Source: Nicotiana tabacum (Eukaryota > Streptophyta > Magnoliopsida > Solanales > Solanaceae). From it: a stretch of DNA of 64,000 nt. This document shows positions 12,463 through 22,896 of the stretch, one piece after another; position 1 is the first letter of the stretch; the number at the start of each line of letters is the position of its first letter. A program made the translations under genes and the position numbers. The notes under the pieces are model-generated. The model was not told where the DNA came from. It ran no database searches and was given only the letters and a program-made list of their open reading frames with translations. The stretch lies in assembly GCF_000715075.1 (NCBI RefSeq), contig NC_134087.1, positions 129,571,518 through 129,635,517 on the forward strand. The letters are read 5' to 3'.

Positions 12463-12475
12463 ACTGCCCCTCTTT
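12463..12475 (-). other. Polypurine tract of the Tat element
   Basis: On the - strand AAAGAGGGGCAGT sits directly against the 3' LTR start (TGTGAGC). It is the expected primer site for plus-strand DNA synthesis and resembles the GAGGGGCAG-type PPT of Tat elements. Confidence 0.75.
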
Positions 12476-12589
12476 GCTCGGAAACACGAAGAGTTTTTGT
12501 GCAAAGATAAAGTGAGCGGATACGAGCGATTTTTGCCCGTTTGAATACTCTGTGGGAAGCATTTTTGAAAGATTTGGCCGAACCTTGCT

Positions 12590-12648
12590 TCCGAGGTTGC
12601 CTACATATCCTTGGCTATAAAGGATTCGGGTCAGTGTAGTTCGGAAAG
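12590..12648 (-). other. Block-border motif, copy D (next to PPT)
   Basis: On + it reads ccgaggttgcctacatatcc, then aaggattcgggtcag, then tgtagttcgg. It is the copy closest to the 3' LTR of a motif found four times in the Tat element, always outside coding blocks. Confidence 0.65.
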
Positions 12649-12848
12649 TTTTGGTAGCTGGGACTACCGGGAAGTTGTGATTTCACTGTTGCTGTTGTTG
12701 TTACTACTTGCTGAACTCCTTATTACACCAGGACAAAATAAAAAGAAGCTAAACTATGATCTATGAATTACAAGTATCCTATCTACCATCTTCAAACTTG
12801 GTCTTGCTGCTTTTACAGTTCTGTTGTGCATCTTAAACTATTGACCTG

Positions 12849-13690
12849 CACTCTCGAGGTGAGTTCTGAAATGAGTTCCCTTATTTTTCAGGTGGGCGCC
12901 TGATTGCCAAAATTTGAACTGTATTCCCTTGTTCTCCAAGTGGGCACCTGATTGCCAAAATTTGAACTGTATGCCCTTGTTCTCTAGGTGGGTGCCTGAA
13001 TTCCAAAAGTTGAACTGTATTCCCTTGTTTTCCAAGTAGGCGCCTGATTACCAAAACTTGAACTACATTTCCTTGTTCTCCAGGTGGGTGCCTGATTACC
13101 AAAACTTCAACTGTATTCCCTTGTTCTCCAAGTGGGCGCGTGATTTCCAAAACTTGAAATGTATTCCCTTGTTTGAAATGTATTCCCTTGTTCTCCAGGT
13201 GGGTGTCTGATTGCCAAAACTTGAACTGTATTCCCTTATTCTCCAGGTGAGCGCCTGATTACCAAAACTTGAACTATAATCCCTTGTTTTCCAGGTGGGC
13301 TCCTGATTACCAAAACTTGAACTATATTCCCTTGTTCTCCAGGTGGGCGCCTGATTACCAAAACTTGAACTATATTCCCTTGTTTTCCAGGTGGGCGCCT
13401 GATTGCCAAACTTGAATTGTATTCCCTCGTTCTTCAAGTGGGCTCCTGATTTCCAAAACTTGAACCGTATTCCCTTGTTCTCCAAGTGGGCGCCTTATTA
13501 CCAAAATTTGAACTTTATTCTCTTGTTCTCCAGGTGGGTGCCTGATTTCCAAAACTTGAATTGTATTCTCTTGTTCTCCAGGTGGGTGCCTAATTTCCAA
13601 AATTTGAACCGTATTCCCTTGTTCTCCAGGTGGGCTCCTAATTACCAAAAACTTGAGATGTATTCCCTTGTTCTCTAGGTGGGCGCCTGA
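12849..13690. repeat. 48-bp minisatellite in the Tat 3' UTR (about 17 units)
   Basis: Direct repeats of about 48 bp built on ttgttctccaggtgggcgcc followed by tgattaccaaaacttgaact. The spacing is exactly 48 between 12913 and 12961. Because 48 is a multiple of three and the unit has few stops, long repetitive ORFs appear in several frames (16-residue periodicity such as NQAPTWKTREYSSSFG). These are by-products, not genes. One unit near 13160-13190 has a partial duplication. Tandem repeats between integrase and the 3' LTR are a known Tat feature and a described source of plant satellites. Confidence 0.9.
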
Positions 13691-13789
13691 TTACAACAAA
13701 ACAGACAAACTCTTCTGCCCCAATTTGGTATCTGGGCGCATCTGTGAGTGTTAATCGAATCATATTATCCAAAATCTCTAATAACTTAA

Positions 13790-14010
13790 AAGCTAGATCT
13801 CATTATCCATGAGGGTCCTGAAAATTTCAAATTGAATCTTATCTTAAGAGCAAAAACTTTAAAGCCAACTTATATTCCCTCGAGGTAGAGCTTATGCTAA
13901 ATCTTGTTACCTATGAATGTATTGAAATTTAACTAAGTCTCATTGTCTAGGAGGGTCCTGAGAACTTTAGATTAAATCCCATTATCCAGGCGGGTCATGC
14001 AGATTTACGG
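13790..14010. repeat. Three dispersed copies of a cattatccaggagggtcctga motif
   Basis: Related blocks near 13797, 13938 and 13976 share the order tctcattatc, ag/gagggtcctgaga, aattttaaat. They are imperfect direct repeats in the Tat 3' UTR, distinct from the neighbouring 48-bp array. Confidence 0.6.
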
Positions 14011-14734
14011 TCGAACCTGTCCGGTACATGCTTTCCTCACGGAGGGTTCTTCTTGAACAAACAAAATTTCGTGCCCCTGTTTCAATCAAAGAAAATTTAT
14101 CAGTTTGAAAATGTGGTGGTTAGTTTGCGGCATTCTTGCTGAAGGTGGCCTTTCCACTGTCGTGCTTTGTTCTAACTGGCTGCTTGGAACTGGCCAAGAA
14201 TTGTTTGACTTTCTGGCTAAATCTCACCCACAGGACACTGAACGACCCGTGTGACCTGCACTCAACCCGCTGTTTTACATTTCTATCCTTCCTCTGTATT
14301 TTCAACAAAATTCACAAACAACTCGACCACTTGAACTTTCACTAACACCTTATTTTTCATTTTTGCAACGTGTTATTTCTAGTATGTTTTGGCCTCACTT
14401 TGCTTTGTGCAATTTGGAAGTTGGTAGTAAGCTTTGAAATCCTTTCTTACTTGCTTAAACAAGGCTGACATTGGAAAAGCCTTAGAGAAATAAACCCAAA
14501 AGAAATGAAAAGCAATGACTTCGAAAGTTAGGAATAAAGAAGAAAATCCAAAACAGGATAACTGTTTGAGGGAGAAAAGAAAAAGAGACTTATCTGAGTG
14601 AAGCAGCTGGCACCAATGATCATGACATGCATTTCAGATTAATCTACTGGCCTGCTTAACCAATCACCTTTCAGTTGTCATACTTTATGCCCCGGGATTT
14701 CCATATTCCAATCTCTTTGCAAAGTCACCAACCT

Positions 14735-14925
14735 TGTTCGGCTTGAGGTGCCCTGAAGGGTTTTCACCAACAAACCTCTCTCATTTGTTCATATCTCAAC
14801 TCATTGTCACCTTACGGTGCCTGTGAAGGTTTTCACTGATAAGACTCTCTCATTTTGATTTCTCTCATCTTTCCATCACTCTACGGTGCCCGTGAAGGTT
14901 TTCACCAACAAGACTATCTCATTTC
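14735..14925. repeat. 70-bp tandem repeat, three units, in the Tat 3' UTR
   Basis: Three units begin near 14744, 14814 and 14883, each with acggtgcccgtgaaggtttt then tcaccaacaagactctctca. It is a third independent tandem repeat within the same 3' UTR. Confidence 0.75.
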
Positions 14926-15198
14926 CTTATTTTCCTTGTGCAGAACGGAGTGTTGCCCCTGATGTGAATCGTATCTCTATATCGCTTGACTTGGCATTCT
15001 CAAATATTGGTTAGAAGGTCTTTCTTTGGACTACAATGTGGGCTTTGGATGGGGTTAGAAAGAAAGGATATCATAAAGGCTCAAAACAACTTGAATGGGT
15101 TCAAAATTACAAACTTCTGGAATCACGTCTTTTACAAAACCACAACTTCTGCCCTAGTTTCCTTGCCTGAGGACTTCTGAATTTATTTTGACGGGACC

Positions 15199-15258
15199 AA
15201 ACCGTGAGGCTGCCTACATATCCTTTAAAGGAATCAGGTCAAACGTAGTTCATGTCAT
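15199..15258 (-). other. Block-border motif, copy C (after integrase)
   Basis: On + it reads ccgtgaggctgcctacatat, then aaaggaatcaggtcaaacgt, then agttcatg. It is followed at 15270-15385 by a long pyrimidine run on + (purine-rich on the element's coding strand). Confidence 0.65.
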
Positions 15259-15669
15259 AGGAATTGCTTTGCTTTTGTTACTTTTCTCTTTTTCTTTTTC
15301 TTTTTTTTTTTATTCATTTCCATTTTTTTCTTTATCTTTTTCTCTTCTTTTTCCTCTTTTCTTCTTTATTTACCTTTTGTGTCCGTGTTTCTGAACTTTG
15401 CAACTGATTGCAAAAGAGGGGTATGAAAGAAAATAAATAAGGCTCGAAGGGGTAACAAAGGGTAAAGTGTTTAGATAGCAGAATAAAATGCCTTCGTCAT
15501 TCCAATCTTCAAAACATGCCAAGTACAAACAACACAATTTAAACCAAAGCAATCATACATAATATCTTTTGACTGCATCAGAATTGATAGCCATATCTAC
15601 ACATTTACCTTTTATATCTGTTAAATATAAAGCAGCATTGGACAACACTCTTGTTACCACGAATGGCCC

Positions 15670-16884
15670 CTACCAATTTGGGGCGAACTTGCCTCTCGCT
15701 TCAACCTGATGTGGAAGGATGTGTTTCAATACTTGTTGACCCACTTTAAATTTTCGGGGATGCACCTTTTTGTTATACGCTCTTGCCATTCTATTTTGGT
15801 ACAACTGGCCATGACACATTGCTGTTAGTTTTTTCTCGTCAATCAGACTTAATTGCTCCAAACGGGCTTTGACCCACTCATCACCATCAATTTCGGCTTC
15901 AGCAACAATTCGAAGGGATGGAATTTCAACTTCTGCGGGTATTACCGCTTCAGTACCATATACCAATAAATAAGGAGTTGCACCTACTGAAGTGCGAACA
16001 GTAGTGCGATAACCTAGCAAAGCAAAGGGAAACTTTTCATGCCATTACCTGGAACCTTGCACCATTTTTCGAAGTATCTTCTTTATGTTCTTGTTGGTTG
16101 CCTCAACTGCTCCATTTGCCTTGGGGTGGTACGGGGTGGAATTTCGATGCGTAATCTTAAACTGTTGACATACCTCTTTCATCAAATGACTATTAAGATT
16201 AGCACTGTTATCTGTGATGATCACCTTTGAGATTCCGAACTGACAAATGATATTTGAATGAACAAAATCAACCACTGCCTTCTTGGTCATAGATTTAAAA
16301 GTCTTAGCTTCAACCCACTTAGTGAAATAATTGATGGCCACTAAAATGAATCCTTGGAATATGCCTAAATTATATTGTTCAAAACCATTGACAAAGATCA
16401 TGCAAACATTACCGATACGGTATAGCTTTAAATCTCGAGTCTCCCATTCTCCTTGAATCTTGTGCACCAAAAGATCTGGGTCTCCCAAGACTTCCTGAAC
16501 TCCCATATCTACGGCTAACCTCAATCCCAAAATGCATGCCCCGTACTCAACCATGTTGTTGGTACAATAGAAATGAAGTTGAGCCGTAACAGGGTAGTGA
16601 TGCCCTATTTCAGAAATAAGCATGGCCCCTATTCTGACACTTTTCATGTTAGCGGCCCCATCAAAGAAACGTTTCCAAACTTGCTTGTCATCCCATTCCA
16701 CCTCGTCAATATGCATCACCTCTTCATCAGGAAAATAAGTCCTCAATGGCTCATACGCTTCATCCACCGGGTTCTCGGCCAAATGATCGGCCAATGCTTG
16801 GGATTTCATCGCGTTCCGAGTCACATAGATGATGTCAAACTCTGTGAGCAAAATCTGCCACTTTGCAAGTCTTCCTATGGGCAT
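15670..16884 (-). pseudogene. Tat pol, 3' part: second (archaeal-type) RNase H and truncated integrase
   Basis: After the end of the first RNase H there is a second RNase H-like domain: WKRFFDGAAN (D about residue 75 of the 279-codon segment starting at 16884), TNNMVEYGA (E about 113) and VLGDPDLLV (D about 135). This extra aRNH is characteristic of the Tat lineage. At about 16350-16420 the protein jumps from aRNH into the integrase core (ILVAINYFTKWVEAKTF). The HHCC zinc finger and the core block with the first catalytic Asp are missing, roughly 200 codons judged from family members. The second Asp (VIITDNS, codon 16210-16212) and the Glu (NGAVEATNKN) keep the DD35E spacing of 35. The C-terminal part (GYRTTVRTSVGATPYLLVYG) is complete to GKFAPNW. 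Stops at about 16042 and 15670 both replace Gln codons (TAA, TAG). Confidence 0.85.
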
Positions 16885-18426
16885 AGGCTTCTAAAAGATA
16901 TACTTAAGAGGATCCAAATGAGAAATGAGGTTAGTAGTGTAGGACGATAGATAATGTTTTAGCTTTTGTGCCACCCAAGTCAGGGCGCAACATGTCCTTT
17001 CAAGGGGAGTATACGTAACCTCATATGATGTGAACTTCTTGCTGAGATAATAGTTGTCTTGCTCCTTTCTTCCGGTGATGTCATGTTGACCCAGTACGCA
17101 ACCGAACAAATAGTCTAGGACTGTCAAATAAAGAATTAAAGGCATCTCGGGTTCCGGCGGGACCAACACAGGTAGGTTTGACAAGTACCCCTTGATCTTA
17201 TCAAATGCTTCTTGGCACTCATCAGTACATTTGACCGCAGCATCCTTCTTCAGCAACTTAAAGATGGGCTCACAAGTTGTAGTGAGTTGAGCAATAAACC
17301 TGCTGATGTAGTTCAAACGCCCAAGCAGACTCATCACCTCAGTTTTGTTCCTTGGAGGTGGCAATTCTTGGATAACTTTGATTTTTGACGGGTCCAATTC
17401 AATGCCTTGGCTACTAACTATGAATCCCAACAGTTTTTCAGATGGAACACCAAATGCACACTTGGTAGGGTTAAGCTTAAGATTGTACCTGCGAAGCCTT
17501 TGGATAAACTTCCTCAAATCTCCGACATGGTCGGCCTGTTGCTTTGACTTTACGATCACATCATCCACACAAACCTCAATCTCCTTGTGTATCATGTCAT
17601 GGAACACAGTATTCATTGCCCTCATGTAAGTTTCCCTAGCATTTTTCAAACCAAATGGCATTACCCGATAGCAATAAGTCCCTCATGGTGTGATGAATGT
17701 TGTCTTTTCTACATCCTCCTCATCCATCAAGATCTGGTGGTATCCCGCATAGCAATCCACAAAAGAACCAATCTCATGCTTGGCATAGTTGTCAATCAAA
17801 ATGTGAATATTTGGCAATGGAAAATTATCCTTTGGACTTGCTTTGTTGAGATCACGGTAATCAACGCACACCCTGGTCTTGCCATCATTTTTTGGCACTG
17901 GCACAACATTAGCTAACCAAGTGGGGTATCGCGTGACTCGAATGACCTTTGCGCTCAGTTGCTTTGTGATTTCCTCCTTGATCTTCACACTCATATCAGT
18001 TTTGAACTTTCTCAACTTATGCTTAACGGGAGGGAATGGCGGGTCAGTGGGCAATTTGTGAACCACCAAGTCAATACTTAGACCCGGCATGTCGTCGTAT
18101 GACCATGAAAAAATGTCTTTATATTCAAATAGTGGTTTGATTATTTTCTCCCTGATTTGCGGTTCCAAGTGTACACTTATCTTGGTTTCCCTGATGTTAT
18201 CTGGATCCCCTAAATTGATTGCTTCAGTTTTATTCAAGTTAGGTTTGGTTTTCTCTTCAAAGTGACTTAGCTCTTTACTAATTTCCTCAAATGCTTCCTC
18301 TCATCATATTCTATTTCATCATTACACTTTATTTCTTGAATTATTATTTCAAAGTTAGATTGGCTTTTAAGACTGGGCTGAAGATTCCTCATGCATGTCA
18401 TGTCATTGAAACCGGCATAAAAAGAA
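16885..18426 (-). pseudogene. Tat pol, 5' part: reverse transcriptase and RNase H
   Basis: This starts as the exon after the putative intron (FYAGFNDMTCMRN, 18425 downward). A small frameshift lies near 18300, then RT runs from 18237: PTWLANVVPVPK, VCVDYRDLNKASPKDNFPLP, and the active site VCVDDVIVKS (a CVDD variant of YVDD) near 17556. A single nonsense codon at 17683-17685 (TGA in place of Trp in the TPWGTYCYR block) splits RT into two long readable pieces. RNase H follows (KKFTSYEVTYTPLERTCCAL) and ends at a TAG in place of Gln near 16888. Otherwise one frame, close to family length. Confidence 0.85.
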
Positions 18427-18603
18427 CTGTACAAAGAAAGAAAATAAAATGACACTATCAGGAGTAATGGAAAAGGGAAATTGCATTTTATTAAAATTAA
18501 AGGTTAGAAGGGTTTGTACATCAACAGACAGAAAATAAAATCTAAATACATCCCTGGAATAATCCAGATAAACTGAAAGGAAAACAAAGCAAACTATCAA
18601 AAC
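18427..18603 (-). other. Putative 177-bp GT-AG intron between protease linker and RT
   Basis: On the - strand the coding linker ends LLPTQKE and meets an immediate in-frame stop. A donor GA|GTTTTGATAG at 18603 and an acceptor TTTCTTTCTTTGTACAG|TT at 18427, with a pyrimidine-rich tract before the AG, remove an AT-rich stop-filled stretch. The exon phases are compatible: two bases before, one after, and the frame continues into FYAGFNDMTC. A spliced intron between the gag-protease and RT regions is known in Ogre elements, so position and form agree. Splicing in this copy is inference. Confidence 0.65.
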
Positions 18604-19207
18604 TCCTTTTGGGTAGGGAGAAGAGTAGCATCCCAATTGTTAAGCTTCACTTTCGGCCCAATAAACTACACATCTATTTTACTGGAACCTTCCCTAGTTT
18701 CTACCATGTTTACCTCGTCAAACAGACTCTGGAACCTTTTAACCAATTCCTCATCAAAATCAACCACAAGCTTTGGCACTATTATCACTGGACGCTTCAC
18801 GATCCCTACCTTGATGAAAGACCTGGAGAGACGTGGAACTGGATTAGGGAGAGACATGCCTTCTTTTTCAGCTTTCGAGCCTTCTTCACATCATACCCTG
18901 CAGGCTTGAACCCCAGACCAAATCTGCCTAAATTTTCACGCAAGGACACTGGCTACATGATACCTTGTAGAGATGAACCCAGACCATTGCTCTGCATAAA
19001 ACCATTTTTCAACATCTCGGTTACTACCATGAAGATTGCAAATGCTAACTTTCGACCCGGGATGTAGTCCCCTTCCAGAAACTTTTCAACTAACACCGTC
19101 TCAAACACTTGATAGACCTACGGCCCCTTATCCTCTTCAGCCTCGATTAACGGAACGGAGGTATCATTGAAAGCACATAAATTCTCATCCCCATGCACGA
19201 CGATTTC
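18604..19207 (-). pseudogene. Tat protease-RT linker
   Basis: Non-enzymatic linker of the Tat polyprotein. Readable pieces include GDYIPGRKLTFATFMVVTEM around 19060-19010, GRFGLGFKPAGYDVKKA around 18930-18885, and SLPNPVPRLSRSFIKVGIVK then VVDFDEELVKRFQSLFDEVN at 18857-18690. It is broken by stops, for example near 19120. It ends at the putative intron donor. Confidence 0.6.
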
Positions 19208-19735
19208 TTATCTATCCCATTCGAACTTCACCATCTGGTGTAAAGAAAACGGAACTGCCTTGGCAATATGTATCCAAGGCCTACCCAACAGCAAATTGTA
19301 AGAAACAGCCACATCTAGTACCTGGAACTCCATAGTGAAGTCAGCTGGTCCTATTGTCAACTCGAGCATGATGTAGCCAATAGAGTCTTTTCCCCCTCTG
19401 TCAAAACCTAGGACGCATATGTTGTTCTTATGAATCCTTTTATCATCAACTTTTAACTTGTTCAGAGTAGAGAGAGGGAAGATGTTTGTATTGGAACCAT
19501 TGTCAATTAACACCCTTGTGACTACAGAATTTTCACATTTCACTGTGAGATAGAGGGAGCGATTGTGTTCTGTACCCTCCAGAGGAAAATCGTCATCCGA
19601 GAATGTGATCCTGTTAGACTCAAATATCTTATTGGCAATCTTCTCCAAATGGTTCACTGTGATTTTTTCGGGGACATGAGCTATGTTAAGAATCTTCATC
19701 AGGGCCCGTCGGTGCTCATCTGAATGGATCAACAA
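19208..19735 (-). pseudogene. Tat aspartic protease domain
   Basis: Retropepsin-like domain that would cut the polyprotein. The active-site block is VTRVLIDNGSNTNIFPLSTL (DNGS, a common variant of D-T/S-G in this lineage), followed by the distal LLLGRPWI motif. The N-terminal part (HVPEKITVNHLEKIANKIF) is family-typical. It is open for 175 codons and ends at a stop after FEWDR where the linker should continue. It is in series with gag upstream, a few codons away. Confidence 0.8.
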
Positions 19736-19750
19736 TGATAATAGGGAAAT

Positions 19751-22173
19751 CTAAGCAGGAGTCTTTCTCAACTGTTCTACGTTGGAGTAATCTTGTACCT
19801 TTGTTTTTCTCAAAAACTCCTCCACCTCTTCTTCAGTGACCGGTTTCTTCACTAGAACTGGATTGTCCTTGAGAGTTTTAGCATTCCTTAACTCTTCCGG
19901 GGCAAAGCATCTCCCCGAACGAGTTAATACCTGGGCCTCGTTAAATTCCTCTTTCACTTCCTTCCCCTTATAGGTCACTATCACTCGCTTATAGTTCCAT
20001 GGGATAGTCTTGGTGTTAGCTACCGGCAGCTGGGTCATAGGTTTGATAATGATAAGGTCCGTGCGAGCACCCTCCACAATTAAGACTGGTTTACTTGCGA
20101 CCCCCGGCACGATCACCTTTGGCTTTTCTTGCTTTGCTACAACATCACTTGGGGACCTCTTTTCAACTACCACAACTGGCTTATAATTTGGCATGCTCAA
20201 CATGTCCGTCGATCCTTCAACTATGAAAGAGGTTGCTTTTGTGACAACCGGGTCCTTGACCGACTTACTTTCACTAGACCGGATCATCATGACAGATTAT
20301 GAAAGCTTCTTGGGCTTCCCATCTTTATGCACTATCTCAATCATGTGTGTTTCAGCATGGGCTGGCAAGGGGTTCTGATTGATGTTGGGTGCTTCTAGGC
20401 TCTGGACCACAATCTGGTTCATATCAATGAGATCTTGGATGGCGTTATTCAAGTGCCAACCATTTTCTATGTCGTGCCCCAGAATATCACAACAATACGC
20501 ACATCTTAGAGAATAATCTAGGTTCTTTGGAGGGGGGTTTGGTAGTTTAGACTCAACTAGCCTCAGAACTTCCAACTGCCTCAACCTTTAAAATAGGTTG
20601 GTATAACATTCCCCAAGTGGGGTGAAAGTTTTCTTCCGTTGTAACCTTTCATTCCTGAATTCTAGCTTGGCTTGAAAATTTGGACCAGTAGGGTTTCATT
20701 ATGTTTGTAGCGGTAGGTAAGGGTTTTGTGGAGCTGGTGCACGCCATTACGGGTGTGGAGGGGGTTGAGCATATGACTATGCATGATGGACATGATATTG
20801 GGGTGGCCGGACTCAGTATTGAGGCTCTGGTGGTGGGAAGTAGTGCTAGGGTGGACTATATGGAGTTGGAGTATAGGCTTGGAGCTGGGGTCGAGGTTGG
20901 GTGTAATGGGTAGGAGAATCTCCTGGTTCGTACCATGATCCTGAAACGACCATAGCAACATCCTCTTTCTTCTTTTTCCCAAGCATGCCTCCGGTGCCAT
21001 TCTGGATTGCCTTCGTAGTTTCTTTGATGGCAGAGTAGCTCATGATCTTGCTTGATTTGAGCTCATCCTCTACCATTCCTCCCATTTTTACTACTTCATT
21101 GAAAGACTTACCTATGGTCGAGATCAGATGACCAAAGTAAGTAGGCTCCAAGGCCTGAAGAAAGTATTCCACCATTTCGTTCTCCTCCATTTGAGGGTTA
21201 ACCCTTGCTGCCTGTTCTCTCCAGTGGAAACCGTATCCCCTAAAACTTTCACTAGGCTTCTTCTCAATCTTAGTCAAAGATAGACAATCTGGAACAATCT
21301 CGATGTTGTATTGGAAATGACGAGCAAATGTTTGGGCCAAATCATCCCAGGTGTACCATCTGATGTGATCCTGACAAGTGTACCACTCCAATGTCGCGCC
21401 ACTCACACTCTGGCTAAAGTATGACATTAACAGCTCATCTTTCCCACCGGATCCTCTCATTTTACTGCAGAATACCCTTAAGTGGGCCACGGGATCTCCG
21501 TTCCCATCATACAAGTCAAATTTGGGCATTTTGAACCCAACAGGTAGTTGTACGTCAGGGAACAAACATAGATATTTGTAGGCTACACTTACTTGACCTC
21601 ACAACCCTTGCATGTTTCTAAGCGATTGTTCCAGGCTTCTCACCTTCCTAAACATCTCCTCTTGTTCTGGGTTTTTAGGTGGTTTCTTAGTCTCAACAGG
21701 GAGGTTGAAACGAGGATTGTAGGATTAATGATATGGGGCCTTGAAAGTAGGCTTTGGGAGATAGTACTGATTATCTTGGGTATAGAATAATGGCTCACTG
21801 GAAGATCAATGGAGTGTAGCTGGTGGAGGTGCTACGAAAACAGGGATAGCTGGTGGAGGGGGTATGGGGTTGTTTTGGCTGGTGGAGCTTGTATGGTTTG
21901 GGAAGTGGTGCCATGATAGCAGTGGTAAGGGGTGAAGTTTGGTGCATGTTGTGGGGATGAATCTGTAGTGGGAGGTTCTTAGGACTGAACTAGCGGTGGG
22001 ATGAAATCAGGGTTGGCGGGGTATGATGGTGGGGGACGCCCTTTTATCCATGTCTGGTACATCTCTGCCATTTGGTGTTTCAACTTATGTAACTCCTCTT
22101 TCAGACCAACCTCAGACTCTTCCACCTCTCTCGGTGGATCAATAATACTTATGTCTATTTCTTGGCCAGCCAT
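19751..22173 (-). pseudogene. Tat gag
   Basis: Capsid/nucleocapsid polyprotein that would package the RNA. The likely start is ATG at 22171-22173 (MAGQEIDISIIDPP), a family-typical gag start, followed by a helix-rich segment and a PPPSYP-type proline stretch. After a broken stretch (21980-21566) the core domain is open at 21565-20846 (KMPKFDLYDGNGDPVAHL, WDDLAQTFARHFQYN). A zinc-knuckle-like block CAYCCDILGHDIENGW near 20500 has lost its last Cys (Gly). The tail 20290-19751 includes the familiar VLTRSGRCFAPEEL block. At least three stops or frameshifts interrupt it, near 21979, 20846-20584 and 20297. Confidence 0.8.
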
Positions 22174-22896
22174 GATCAACTTGTTTTTAGACCTGGTGAT
22201 GTACAAATGGGTTGCCAGAATGCCAAACAACCTAACCACCTTCTTGTACTCAATGACAACAGCGAATTTGTCAGTATTAAAGATATAACAGATAGGCAAC
22301 CACACATTTGGGATGCAATGCACCTAGACAGTTAAAGCTTCTATCTTGTATTTGAATGGCTGCATGCTTCATTCCGGCTTTTAACTAACTCTTCGCATTT
22401 TTTGCTTTCTCTTCTCTCTCTTTTCTCTTTTCACTCCAAACCCTCTTTAATCACTATTGCCTTTTTCCACTTGTTTTTGTTGCCTCCCTTTTATTTTGCA
22501 CTCGTTTTTTCTCTCTTGATTTGCCATTATTTCTTTCCACTCGATTTTCTTTATTTTCTTTCTCTCTTCTTTTTCCTTTTTTTCTTTTCAATTTATGGTT
22601 ATGATCGAATAATATTGGGATTACCTATGTACAATGGCGCCACATGAATCAGATCATTACGTAGTTCAGGGGACAAATGCGAAATAAAAGAAAGATACAT
22701 TTTTTGGGTTTTCAAATTTTCATAAAATAATTAAAAAAATCCTTATTACAGTGACTTCTTCTACAGATTTAGACATAAAAACTGACAGACTCGACAAGTG
22801 GACTAACAAACGCCAAAATAAAACTGAAAATACAGACTCGAAAATGAACTAACAAACTCTAAGAGAAACTGACAATACAGACTCGAACAAATAAAA
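22174..22896 (-). other. Untranslated spacer between ORF1 and gag
   Basis: About 720 bp with no supported gene. On + it is pyrimidine-rich from about 22395 to 22600 (purine-rich on the element's sense strand) and then has border motif copy B. It could be a leader for gag translation or part of an RNA-processing region. Confidence 0.5.
22612..22664 (-). other. Block-border motif, copy B (between ORF1 and gag)
   Basis: On + it reads ggattacctatgtacaatgg, then catgaatcagatcattacgt, then agttcagg. It is preceded by a pyrimidine-rich stretch on + (about 22395-22600). Its position between ORF1 and gag parallels copy C after integrase. Confidence 0.6.

Noticed and set aside
12838..13678. Several long repetitive ORFs on both strands
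   Set aside because: They result from a 48-bp tandem repeat with length divisible by three; different frames give unrelated periodic proteins.
15188..15394. Phe/Ser-rich ORF with apparent membrane segment (also 22402-22647)
   Set aside because: It is a pyrimidine tract antisense to the Tat element; the hydrophobicity is an artefact of composition.
20701..20913. ORF on + over Tat gag, and similar + strand ORFs at 16573-16950, 17345-17916 and 18609-19067
   Set aside because: Antisense shadows of the - strand polyprotein with no family match.
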